This document shows positions 1 through 5,130 of a stretch of DNA of 5,130 nt, in pieces; the first letter of the stretch is position 1, and each line of letters begins with the position of its first letter. Both the position numbers and the translations under genes were made by a program. Source of the stretch: Betaproteobacteria bacterium (GTDB lineage Bacteria; Pseudomonadota; Gammaproteobacteria; Burkholderiales; Usitatibacteraceae); the NCBI GenBank assembly GCA_003105245.1, contig PQAI01000296.1, positions 1 to 5,130 on the forward strand, given 5' to 3'. Below the pieces are notes generated by a model, which saw only the letters and a program-made list of their open reading frames with translations, was not told where the DNA came from and searched no databases.

Positions 1-2475
1 CGTCCCGACCCGCAGCGCTGCCTGGCCGCGTACTCGGCGCTGGTCGACGCGCTGCTCTCCCGCCTCTGGGCGGAGTCGATCCGCGACCCGCAAATCGCGC
101 TGGTGGCCGTGGGCGGCTACGGCCGCGGGATGCTGTTCCCGCACTCGGACGTGGACCTCCTCGTGCTGCTGCCCGACGGCCGCGCTCCCGACGCCGACAT
201 CGAGCGCTTCGTGGGCCTGCTGTGGGACTGCGGCCTGGAGCCCGGCAACAGCGTGCGCACGGTCGGCGAATGCCTCGAGGAGGCGGCCAAGGACGTCACG
301 GTGGACACGAGCCTGCTGGAATCGCGCCTCGTCGCCGGCAACCTCGCCCTCATGGCCGAGCTCGAGCGGCGGCTGCACGCCCGGCGAAGCGTGCGCGAGT
401 TCTTCCGCGCCAAGGTCGAGGAGCAGAGGAAGCGCCACGACCGCTTCCAGGAGGCCGCCTACAACCTCGAGCCCAACATCAAGGAGAGCCCCGGCGGGCT
501 TCGCGACCTGCAGACGGTGCTCTGGCTCGCCCGCGCCGCCGGCATCGGCCGCAGCTGGGACGAGCTCGCCCGCCAGGACATCATCACGCCTCGCGAGGCC
601 GCCGGGATCGCGAGGAACGAGCGCATCCTGCAGGACCTGCGCCTTCGCCTGCACCTGCTCGCCCGCCGGCGCGAGGACCGCCTCGTCTTCGACCACCAGA
701 TCGAGATCGCGAGGCAGCTGAAGCTCGAGGGCGCGAAGTCGCTCGCCGCCTCCGACCTCCTCATGCGCCGCTACTACCTCGCGGCCAAGGCCATCTGGCG
801 CTTCAACCAGATCCTGCTCGCCAACCTCTACGCGCGCATCGTCCCGGCGCGCGAGAGGAAGATCCGCGCCCTGGACGGCGACTTCCGGCTGGTCGACTAC
901 ACGCTGGACCTGCGCGACGAGTCGCTCTTCGAGCGCGAGCCCGGCAAGGTCCTCGAGGCCTTCCGCCGCCTGCAGGACGACCGCGGCATCGCCAACCTCT
1001 CGGCCACCGCGCTGCGGGCGATGAACCGGGCGCTGCCGAGGATCGACCGCGCCTTCCGCGAGGACCCCGCCAACCGCCGCCGCTTCATGGACATCGTGCG
1101 CGGCGACCGCTTCACCTGGACGCTGCGGCGCATGAGCCGCTACGGCGTGCTGGGCCGCTACATCCCCGCCTTCGGGCGCATCGTCGGCCAGATGCAGCAC
1201 GACCTCTTCCACGTCTACACCGTGGACGAGCACATCCTGATGGTGATCCGCAACCTGCGCCGATTCCGCCTGCCGAAGTTCGACCTCGAGCACCCGCTGT
1301 GCTCGAAGCTCATGCAGGAGTTCGACGCGCCGGAGCTGCTGTACCTCGCCGCCCTCTTCCACGACATCGCCAAGGGCCGCGGCGGCGACCATTCCGCCCT
1401 GGGCGCGCGCGACGCCGAGCGCTTCTGCCGCGCGCACGGCCTGAAGCGCGCCGACGCGAGGCTGGTGGCCTGGCTGGTGGAGCACCACCTCACGATGTCG
1501 TCCACGGCGCAGAAGCAGGACCTGTCGGATCCCGAGGTGATCTCGGAGTTCGCCACCCTCGTGCGCGACGAGAGGGCGCTCACCGCGCTCTACATCCTCA
1601 CGGTGGCCGACATCCGCGGCACGAGCCCGAAGGTGTGGAACGCGTGGAAGGGCAAGCTCCTCGAGGACCTCTTCCGCTCCACCCGCCGCATCCTGCGCGG
1701 GGACACCGAGTACGCCGCCAAGTCGATCGAGGCGAAGAAGGCCGAGGCGCTTCGCATCCTGCGCCAGTACGCTCCCGACGAGCGCGCGCACGAGGCGCTC
1801 TGGCGGCACTTCGGCGAGAACTACTTCCAGCGCTTCGAGGCGGGCGAGATCGGCTGGCACACCCGCACGCTCTTCCTGCGCCCGTCGCCGGATCGCCCCG
1901 TCGTGCGCGCGCGCCTGTCGCCCATCGGCGAGGGCCTGCAGGTCATGGTCTACGCCCACGACCAGCCCGGCGTCTTCGCGCGCATCACCGGCTTCTTCGA
2001 GAAGAGCCAGTTCGACATCGCGGCGGCGAAGATCTACACCACCGGGCACGGCTTCGCGCTCGACGGCTTCCAGGTGCTGTCGCAGGTGCGCGCCGGGGAG
2101 CACTACCGCGACCTCATCCACAAGGTGGAGACGGGGCTCGCGGCCGCCCTCGACCCCGCCTCGCCGCTGGGCGCGCCGCCCACCGGCCGGATCTCGCGCT
2201 GGGTGAAGCACTTCCCCATCGAGCCCAAGGTCGAGATCGTGCGCACCCGCGACGGCGCGGCCTGGCAGGTGTTCGCGGCCTGCGCGGACCGCCCGGGGCT
2301 GCTCTCGGCCATCGCGCGCGCGCTGCTGGCCGCGGGCCTGAACCTCGTGGACGCGCGCGTGACCACGCTGGGCGCGCGCGCCGAGGACGTCTTCGTGGTG
2401 ACCGGCGCCGCCCTCGGGGACGAGGCGGGCCGCGAGGCCTTCGCCGCCGAGCTGCGGCGCGTGCTCGCCGGCTGA
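1..2475 (+). CDS. glnD: Bifunctional PII uridylyltransferase / uridylyl-removing enzyme GlnD (5' end cut by window)
   Basis: GlnD attaches UMP to the PII signal proteins (GlnB/GlnK) when glutamine is low and removes it when glutamine is high, so it is the cytoplasmic nitrogen sensor upstream of glutamine synthetase control. The reading frame is open from base 1, so the gene begins off the left edge; the GTG at 103 lies inside the catalytic domain and is not the start. Counting codon 1 at base 1, 824 residues are present. The nucleotidyltransferase motif GGYGRGMLFPHSDVD is at 38-52, with D50 and D52 the likely metal ligands. The conserved NLEPNIKESPGGLRD follows at 155-169. The HD phosphohydrolase domain spans about 404-540 (H404, H411, HD at 454-455, HH at 495-496, D537). 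Two C-terminal ACT domains, the glutamine sensors, lie at about 646-720 (DQPG at 654-657) and 755-824 (DRPG at 763-766). Compared with the 890-residue E. coli enzyme, roughly 30-60 N-terminal residues are missing. All visible catalytic motifs are intact, so I infer a working enzyme. Confidence 0.97.
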   Translation, partial: RPDPQRCLAAYSALVDALLSRLWAESIRDPQIALVAVGGYGRGMLFPHSDVDLLVLLPDGRAPDADIERFVGLLWDCGLEPGNSVRTVGECLEEAAKDVTVDTSLLESRLVAGNLALMAELERRLHARRSVREFFRAKVEEQRKRHDRFQEAAYNLEPNIKESPGGLRDLQTVLWLARAAGIGRSWDELARQDIITPREAAGIARNERILQDLRLRLHLLARRREDRLVFDHQIEIARQLKLEGAKSLAASDLLMRRYYLAAKAIWRFNQILLANLYARIVPARERKIRALDGDFRLVDYTLDLRDESLFEREPGKVLEAFRRLQDDRGIANLSATALRAMNRALPRIDRAFREDPANRRRFMDIVRGDRFTWTLRRMSRYGVLGRYIPAFGRIVGQMQHDLFHVYTVDEHILMVIRNLRRFRLPKFDLEHPLCSKLMQEFDAPELLYLAALFHDIAKGRGGDHSALGARDAERFCRAHGLKRADARLVAWLVEHHLTMSSTAQKQDLSDPEVISEFATLVRDERALTALYILTVADIRGTSPKVWNAWKGKLLEDLFRSTRRILRGDTEYAAKSIEAKKAEALRILRQYAPDERAHEALWRHFGENYFQRFEAGEIGWHTRTLFLRPSPDRPVVRARLSPIGEGLQVMVYAHDQPGVFARITGFFEKSQFDIAAAKIYTTGHGFALDGFQVLSQVRAGEHYRDLIHKVETGLAAALDPASPLGAPPTGRISRWVKHFPIEPKVEIVRTRDGAAWQVFAACADRPGLLSAIARALLAAGLNLVDARVTTLGARAEDVFVVTGAALGDEAGREAFAAELRRVLAG

Positions 2476-2489
2476 GCCCGCGCTCCCCG

Positions 2490-2504
2490 CGCCTGTTTCA
2501 GGCG
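2490..2504 (+). terminator. Possible weak terminator hairpin after glnD
   Basis: A perfect 6-bp stem, CGCCTG / CAGGCG, closes on a TTT loop 14 bases after the glnD stop. It is followed by TAATCGTTTCCTTT, a T-rich but interrupted tract in an otherwise very GC-rich stretch. Position and orientation fit an intrinsic terminator of glnD. The short stem and broken T-tract make it weak, and it could be chance. Confidence 0.38.
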
Positions 2505-2516
2505 TAATCGTTTCCT

Positions 2517-2563
2517 TTGATCCGCGACAGGATCGGCTCCGGGCGCGCCGATAGCATGGGTCC
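2517..2563 (+). promoter_or_regulatory. Candidate promoter region for the binding-protein gene
   Basis: The gap 2476-2599 holds the only AT-richer patch between the two genes. TTGATC at 2517-2522 resembles a -35 box and GATAGCAT at 2550-2557 resembles a -10 box, but the spacing between the two hexamers is 27 bases, too long for one sigma-70 promoter. If GATAGC is the -10 alone, transcription would start near 2562, giving a leader of under 40 bases. Apart from this, the hairpin at 2490-2504 and the inverted repeat at 2519-2534, I see nothing else in the gap. Confidence 0.2.
2519..2534. repeat. Short inverted repeat GATCC-N6-GGATC
   Basis: The arms GATCC (2519-2523) and GGATC (2530-2534) are exact reverse complements around a 6-base spacer, in the gap between glnD and the binding-protein gene. 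The site lies about 65-80 bases before the next start codon and just upstream of a possible -10 element. That would suit an operator, but a 5-bp arm pair can occur by chance. Confidence 0.25.
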
Positions 2564-2599
2564 TGCGGGCGGCATCCGTTCCGCCCGGGAGAAAGCTCC

Positions 2600-3445
2600 A
2601 TGAGAAAGTTCTCGGCGCACGCGCGGGAGATCTCGCGCACCCTCCTCCCCGTCCTCGCCCTGGCGGTGCCCGTCCCCGCGGCCGCGGCCAACGACCTCGT
2701 GCTGGGCGTCTGCGAAGGCACCTTCGGCGGCGCGGCCCCCGCCGAGCTGGTGGACAAGTACCACCCGCTGGCCGAGCACCTCGGCAAGGCGCTCAAGACC
2801 CACATCGTCGTGAGCCCCGTGTGCAGCTTCCCGCGCCTGGAGTCGGGGATCGCCGAGCAGCGCTTCGACTTCGTCATGGCCCGCCCGGCCGACTACACGG
2901 CGCGCGCGATCCGCGACCACGGCTACCGCTACGTCGCCCAGGTGACGCCGGACGTCTCCTGCGTGTACCTGGTGCCCAGGGACTCGCCGCTGAAGAGCCT
3001 GGCGGACGCGAAGGGCATGCGCATTTCCCTGCCGGAGAAGACCTCCTACATGGGCCAGCTCTGCGTGGCGGGGCTGCGCGACGCCGGCGTCTCCGCGGGC
3101 GGCAACGCGCAGTTCGTGAAGGAGCAGCCGGTCGTGATGTACCAGCTGCAGCAGAAGAACGTCGACGTGGGCGGGGTGTCCTCGCACGCCAAGGCGGTCT
3201 CGAAGGAGGCGCTGGAGAAGGCCGGCCTGCGCGAGCTCGGGCGCAGCGCCCCGCAGCCCTACTTCCCCGTCATCGCCTCGAAGAAGGTGCCGCCCGCCCA
3301 GGTCGAGACGGTGAGGAAGGAGCTTCTGAGGCTCTCCGAGACCCCGGAAGGCCGGGCGCTCCTCGGCAGGATGGGGCTCAACGGATACGTCGTCGGCAAC
3401 GAGGAGAAGATGGTGCAGCTCCTCGCCTGGCTCGAGAAGAAGTGA
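2600..3445 (+). CDS. Periplasmic PhnD/SsuA-like solute-binding protein
   Basis: This 281-residue protein looks like the phosphate/phosphite/phosphonate-type ABC binding proteins (PhnD-like). It would bind a small ligand in the periplasm and hand it to an importer or a sensor; the ligand cannot be read from the sequence. The ATG is supported by a good Shine-Dalgarno, GGAGAAAG at 2588-2595. A Sec signal peptide is clear: a basic n-region (residues 1-13), a hydrophobic core TLLPVLALAVPVPA (14-27), and likely cleavage after A29 or A30 before NDLVLGV. There is no lipobox cysteine, so it should be soluble. Family landmarks are YHPLAEHLGKAL (54-65), FDFVMARPADYTARA (89-103), the crossover strand CVYLVPRDSPLKSLADAKG (121-139), and the second-lobe loop PEKTSYMG (145-152). 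The mature chain has four cysteines: C38, C75, C121 and C155. No permease, ATPase or sensor gene lies beside it on the same strand, so it is an orphan within this window. The next gene is convergent. Confidence 0.85.
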   Translation: MRKFSAHAREISRTLLPVLALAVPVPAAAANDLVLGVCEGTFGGAAPAELVDKYHPLAEHLGKALKTHIVVSPVCSFPRLESGIAEQRFDFVMARPADYTARAIRDHGYRYVAQVTPDVSCVYLVPRDSPLKSLADAKGMRISLPEKTSYMGQLCVAGLRDAGVSAGGNAQFVKEQPVVMYQLQQKNVDVGGVSSHAKAVSKEALEKAGLRELGRSAPQPYFPVIASKKVPPAQVETVRKELLRLSETPEGRALLGRMGLNGYVVGNEEKMVQLLAWLEKK

Positions 3446-3454
3446 GCGCGCGCC

Positions 3455-3481
3455 GGGCCGGCCCGCGGCCCGGGCCGGCTC
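3455..3481. terminator. GC-rich hairpin between convergent genes
   Basis: The 34 bases between the binding-protein stop and the response-regulator stop are almost all G and C. The best fold pairs GCCGGCCCG (3457-3465) with CGGGCCGGC (3471-3479), a perfect 9-bp stem with a 5-base loop; a G-T wobble (3456-3480) and a G-C pair (3455-3481) can extend it. An alternative 7-bp stem pairs 3453-3459 with 3467-3473. It could end transcription from both sides. Neither flank has a T-tract, so it may need Rho or act as a 3'-end stabiliser. Confidence 0.45.
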
Positions 3482-4502
3482 AGTGCAGCACGATCCCCGG
3501 CGCGGTGGCGGTGGCGTCGCCCACGTCGAAGTCGATCGCCGGGGCCGCCTCGCCGGCCGGGATCTCCGAGAACCCGAGCGCCATGTTGCGCCCCGCGCGC
3601 TTGGCGGCGTAGAGCGCTCGGTCCGCCCTCTCGACCAGGGTGTCGGCCACGACCTGGGCGTCGGGAACGCAGCCCGCCACGCCGAAGCTCATGGTGACGG
3701 TGCGCGCGACTTCCGAGCCGCGGTGCTCGATCTCGAGCGCGGCCACCGCGCGCATGGCCTCGATGGCGCGCTGGCGGGCGGCCTCCTCCGTCGTGTCCGG
3801 GAGGATGAGCGCGAACTCCTCGCCGCCGTAGCGCGCGGCCACGTCGCCCGGGCGGCGGCAGGTGGCGCGCAGCGCGCCCGCGATGCGGCGCAGGCAGTCG
3901 TCGCCGGCCGGGTGTCCGTAGGTGTCGTTGAAGGCCTTGAAGTAGTCGACGTCGGCCACCACCAGGGCGATGGGGCGGCGCTCGCGGCGCGCCCGGCCCA
4001 TCTCGCGCATGAGGTCGAGGTCGAAGCGGCGTCGGTTGGCGAGCCCGGTGAGCCCGTCCTGTTGCGAGAGCCGCGCGAGGCGCTCGTTGGCCTCGCGCAG
4101 CTCCAGCGTCACGGCCATGAGCTCGCGGCGCATGTCGTCCAGGCGGCGCATGGCGCGGATCTTGGCCTCCAGCACCACGGGGCTCACCGGCTTGGTGAGG
4201 TAGTCGTCGCCGCCGGCCTCGATCCCGCGCGTGAAGTCCGCGTCGTCCTCCATGGAGGTGAGGAAGATCACCGGCACCCAGTGCTCGGCGCTCAGCTGGC
4301 GGATGCGGCGCACGACCTCCAGGCCGTCCAGTCCCGGCATCTGCACGTCGATCAGCACGAGGTCGGGCTTCTCGCGCTCGAAGAGCTCGAGGGCCTGCAG
4401 GCCGTCCTCGGCCTCGATGGCCTCCAGGCCCAGCTTCTTGAGGATGCGCAGCGTGGCGAAGCGCATCACGCGCGCGTCGTCGGCGACCAGGACCTTGAAC
4501 AT
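3480..4502 (-). CDS. Response regulator with diguanylate cyclase output (REC-GGDEF)
   Basis: This 340-residue cytoplasmic protein should make cyclic di-GMP from two GTP when its receiver domain is phosphorylated. The receiver spans about 1-118: acidic pocket D8/D9, phospho-acceptor D52 in LVLIDVQMPGLDG, T82 in FLTS and K104 in LTKP are all present. A charged, probably coiled-coil linker (about 119-147) leads to the GGDEF domain (about 148-306). The catalytic motif is GGEEF at 226-230, with D184 in VVADVDYFKAFND as the partner metal ligand, and N192 and YGHPAGDD (195-202) for GTP binding. R217-P-G-D220, five residues before GGEEF, is the classic RxxD inhibitory site, so product feedback is expected. 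No EAL or HD-GYP domain follows. After the conserved AKRAGRN (300-306) there is a tail of about 34 residues rich in Ala, Asp and Gly, of no known role. The layout is that of PleD-type regulators but with a single receiver. The start has SD-like GAGGG at 4507-4511, overlapping the upstream stop. No histidine kinase is visible in the window. Confidence 0.95.
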   Translation of the reverse strand: MFKVLVADDARVMRFATLRILKKLGLEAIEAEDGLQALELFEREKPDLVLIDVQMPGLDGLEVVRRIRQLSAEHWVPVIFLTSMEDDADFTRGIEAGGDDYLTKPVSPVVLEAKIRAMRRLDDMRRELMAVTLELREANERLARLSQQDGLTGLANRRRFDLDLMREMGRARRERRPIALVVADVDYFKAFNDTYGHPAGDDCLRRIAGALRATCRRPGDVAARYGGEEFALILPDTTEEAARQRAIEAMRAVAALEIEHRGSEVARTVTMSFGVAGCVPDAQVVADTLVERADRALYAAKRAGRNMALGFSEIPAGEAAPAIDFDVGDATATAPGIVLH

Positions 4503-4506
4503 GGCG

Positions 4507-4511
4507 CCCTC
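4507..4511 (-). promoter_or_regulatory. Ribosome-binding site of the response regulator, overlapping a stop codon
   Basis: Read on the - strand the junction is TGAGGGCGCCATG. The stop codon of the membrane protein (4510-4512) shares bases with GAGGG, which lies 4 bases before the regulator ATG (4502). A ribosome ending on the upstream gene would cover the next start, so coupled translation is likely. Confidence 0.6.
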
Positions 4512-4884
4512 AGTCGATGGCGAGGCCGTCGTTCAGCCTCAGCCAGCCCCGGATCACCCGGTACAGGTACCAGACGAAGAGCACCGCGTACGGGAGCCAC
4601 GCGACCGGGATGAGGATGAGCGTGAGGAACATGAGCGCCGTGAGGATGCCGCAGGCCACGATCCAGAAGAGGCCCCACCAGAAGGTGCGCGAGAGCCAGG
4701 AGAAGTGCGAGTCGAGGAAGGTGCCGCGCACGTCGTCGCGCTTGGCGATGCCGAGCACCACGGCGATCACCGCGAGCAGCCACGCCGTGAAGGGCGCGAG
4801 CGCGTGCAGCAGGTAGAGGATGTTGGCCAGGCGCTTCTCGTCGTCGAGGCTGCGCGCGGCCGCAGGGGCGGGCTGGATGCTCAT
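4510..4884 (-). CDS. Small three-helix inner-membrane protein (resembles DUF4870-type proteins)
   Basis: This is a 124-residue protein with no known biochemical function. I recognise the style of a widespread family of small proteobacterial membrane proteins: a polar N-terminus, the loop KRDDVRGTFLDSHFSW (48-63) and the end YRVIRGWLRLNDG (108-120). Three hydrophobic segments are visible at about 20-46, 66-91 and 92-110, placing it in the inner membrane. The family name is from memory and is the less certain part. I chose the ATG at 4884 rather than the in-frame ATG at 4896 or 4890, because GGAG (4891-4894) lies 6 bases before it, while nothing like a Shine-Dalgarno precedes 4896. It follows the deformylase gene by 42 bases and precedes the response regulator by 7 bases on the same strand, so it is probably part of one operon and translationally coupled to the regulator. 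A role in signal input to that regulator would be speculation. Confidence 0.85.
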   Translation of the reverse strand: MSIQPAPAAARSLDDEKRLANILYLLHALAPFTAWLLAVIAVVLGIAKRDDVRGTFLDSHFSWLSRTFWWGLFWIVACGILTALMFLTLILIPVAWLPYAVLFVWYLYRVIRGWLRLNDGLAID

Positions 4885-4902
4885 GGCCATCTCCATCGTC
4901 GT

Positions 4903-4915
4903 TGGACCGGGTCCA
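4903..4915. repeat. Short perfect inverted repeat between deformylase and membrane-protein genes
   Basis: TGGACC (4903-4908) and GGTCCA (4910-4915) are exact reverse complements around a single G; as RNA it would fold as a 5-bp stem with a 3-base loop. It lies in the 42-base gap upstream of the membrane-protein start. It might be a minor mRNA structure or a protein-binding palindrome, but it is short and may be chance. Confidence 0.25.
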
Positions 4916-4926
4916 CGCCGGCCCGT

Positions 4927-5130
4927 TCAGTCTTCCGGCCCGGCGTCGGTCCCCGGGAAGAGTTCCTCGGTGAAGCCGAACCGGCTCATGTCGGGCATGC
5001 GCATCGGGTAGAGGATGCCGTCCAGGTGGTCGCACTCGTGCTGGACCACGCGAGCGTGGAAGCCCTCGGCCACCCGGTCGATGGGCCGGCCGGCCTCGTC
5101 GAAGCCGCGGTAGCGAAGCCGCGTGCGCCG
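4927..5130 (-). CDS. def: Peptide deformylase, C-terminal part (start lies beyond the right edge)
   Basis: Peptide deformylase removes the formyl group from the N-terminal methionine of new proteins, using a bound metal ion, near the ribosome exit. Only the last 67 residues are in the window; the frame is open to base 5130, so the start and roughly 100 or more residues are missing. The diagnostic third motif QHECDHLDG is present (window residues 30-38): H31 and H35 would be metal ligands and E32 the catalytic base. It is preceded by the typical EGFHARVV and followed by [15 protein letters not shown] and the short acidic end TDAGPED. Motifs 1 (GxGLAAxQ) and 2 (EGCLS) would be off the edge, so full activity cannot be judged. 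The next gene downstream is a membrane protein and not fmt, the usual partner of the main def gene, which suggests a second, stand-alone def copy of the kind many proteobacteria have. Confidence 0.95.
   Translation of the reverse strand, partial: RRTRLRYRGFDEAGRPIDRVAEGFHARVVQHECDHLDGILYPMRMPDMSRFGFTEELFPGTDAGPED

Noticed and set aside
103..105. GTG as the start of GlnD
   Set aside because: The frame is open upstream to base 1 with plausible GlnD sequence, and this codon falls just before the GGYGRG catalytic motif, leaving no room for the N-terminal part of the domain.
222..2507. Long open frame on the + strand overlapping glnD
   Set aside because: It is a shifted frame of glnD, dominated by Arg, Pro, Ala and Gly with no recognisable domain; such shadows are expected where stop codons are rare in GC-rich DNA.
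2517..2555. TTGATC and GATAGC as a matched -35/-10 pair
   Set aside because: The 27-base spacing is far from the 16-18 bases of a normal sigma-70 promoter, so I keep only a low-confidence promoter region.
2498..3187. 229-residue open frame antisense to the binding-protein gene
   Set aside because: Its composition is rich in His, Arg, Val and Gly with no motif, and it overlaps a gene with a clear signal peptide and Shine-Dalgarno. It is an antisense shadow.
2821..3612. 263-residue open frame on the + strand across the binding-protein gene and the convergent gap
   Set aside because: It is a frame-shifted reading of the real gene, of Arg/Ala/Gly-rich composition, and runs through the intergenic hairpin into antisense of the regulator.
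3483..4613. 376-residue open frame antisense to the response regulator
   Set aside because: The opposite strand encodes a complete REC-GGDEF protein with every catalytic residue. The antisense frame is His/Val/Gly/Ala-rich with no domain.
4466..5035. 189-residue open frame on the - strand covering the membrane protein and the deformylase end
   Set aside because: It is out of frame with both the QHECDH-bearing deformylase and the hydrophobic membrane protein and reads as Arg/Pro/His-rich shadow sequence.
1..5130. Mobile elements, CRISPR arrays, tRNA/rRNA genes or horizontally acquired islands
   Set aside because: I saw no transposase or integrase motif, no spaced repeats, no tRNA-like cloverleaf, and no break in base composition across the window.

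Overview
This is a very GC-rich chromosomal window, with third codon positions almost always G or C. It carries three complete genes and two genes cut by the window edges. The gene complement and protein sequences look like a free-living Gram-negative proteobacterium, most probably a betaproteobacterium. The pointers are a full-length-style GlnD with NT, HD and two ACT domains, a lone peptide deformylase gene without fmt after it, a PhnD-like periplasmic binding protein and a PleD-like response regulator. The taxon is an inference from protein style, not a measurement.

Left part, + strand: positions 1-2475 hold most of glnD, the bifunctional PII uridylyltransferase / uridylyl-removing enzyme, whose N-terminus lies off the left edge. 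A 124-base gap follows. It contains a small hairpin just after the glnD stop that may be a weak terminator, a second short inverted repeat, and an AT-richer patch that may hold a promoter. Then comes a secreted PhnD/SsuA-type solute-binding protein (2600-3445), with no transporter permease or ATPase beside it in the window.

Right part, - strand: a run of three same-strand genes is read right to left. It comprises the C-terminal end of a peptide deformylase (4927-5130), a small three-helix membrane protein (4510-4884) and a response regulator with a GGEEF diguanylate cyclase output domain (3480-4502). The last two are only 7 bases apart, and the Shine-Dalgarno of the regulator overlaps the stop codon of the membrane protein, which suggests co-transcription and translational coupling. 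This run converges on the binding-protein gene, and the 34-base gap between the two stops is filled by a strong GC hairpin.

How the genes work together: glnD serves nitrogen sensing through PII, deformylase serves N-terminal maturation of new proteins, and the regulator would make cyclic di-GMP on phosphorylation. No shared pathway is evident. I see no mobile element, CRISPR array, RNA gene or clearly new system; the window reads as an ordinary core-genome region. The points most worth a second look are the four cysteines of the orphan binding protein and the coupled membrane protein / diguanylate cyclase pair.
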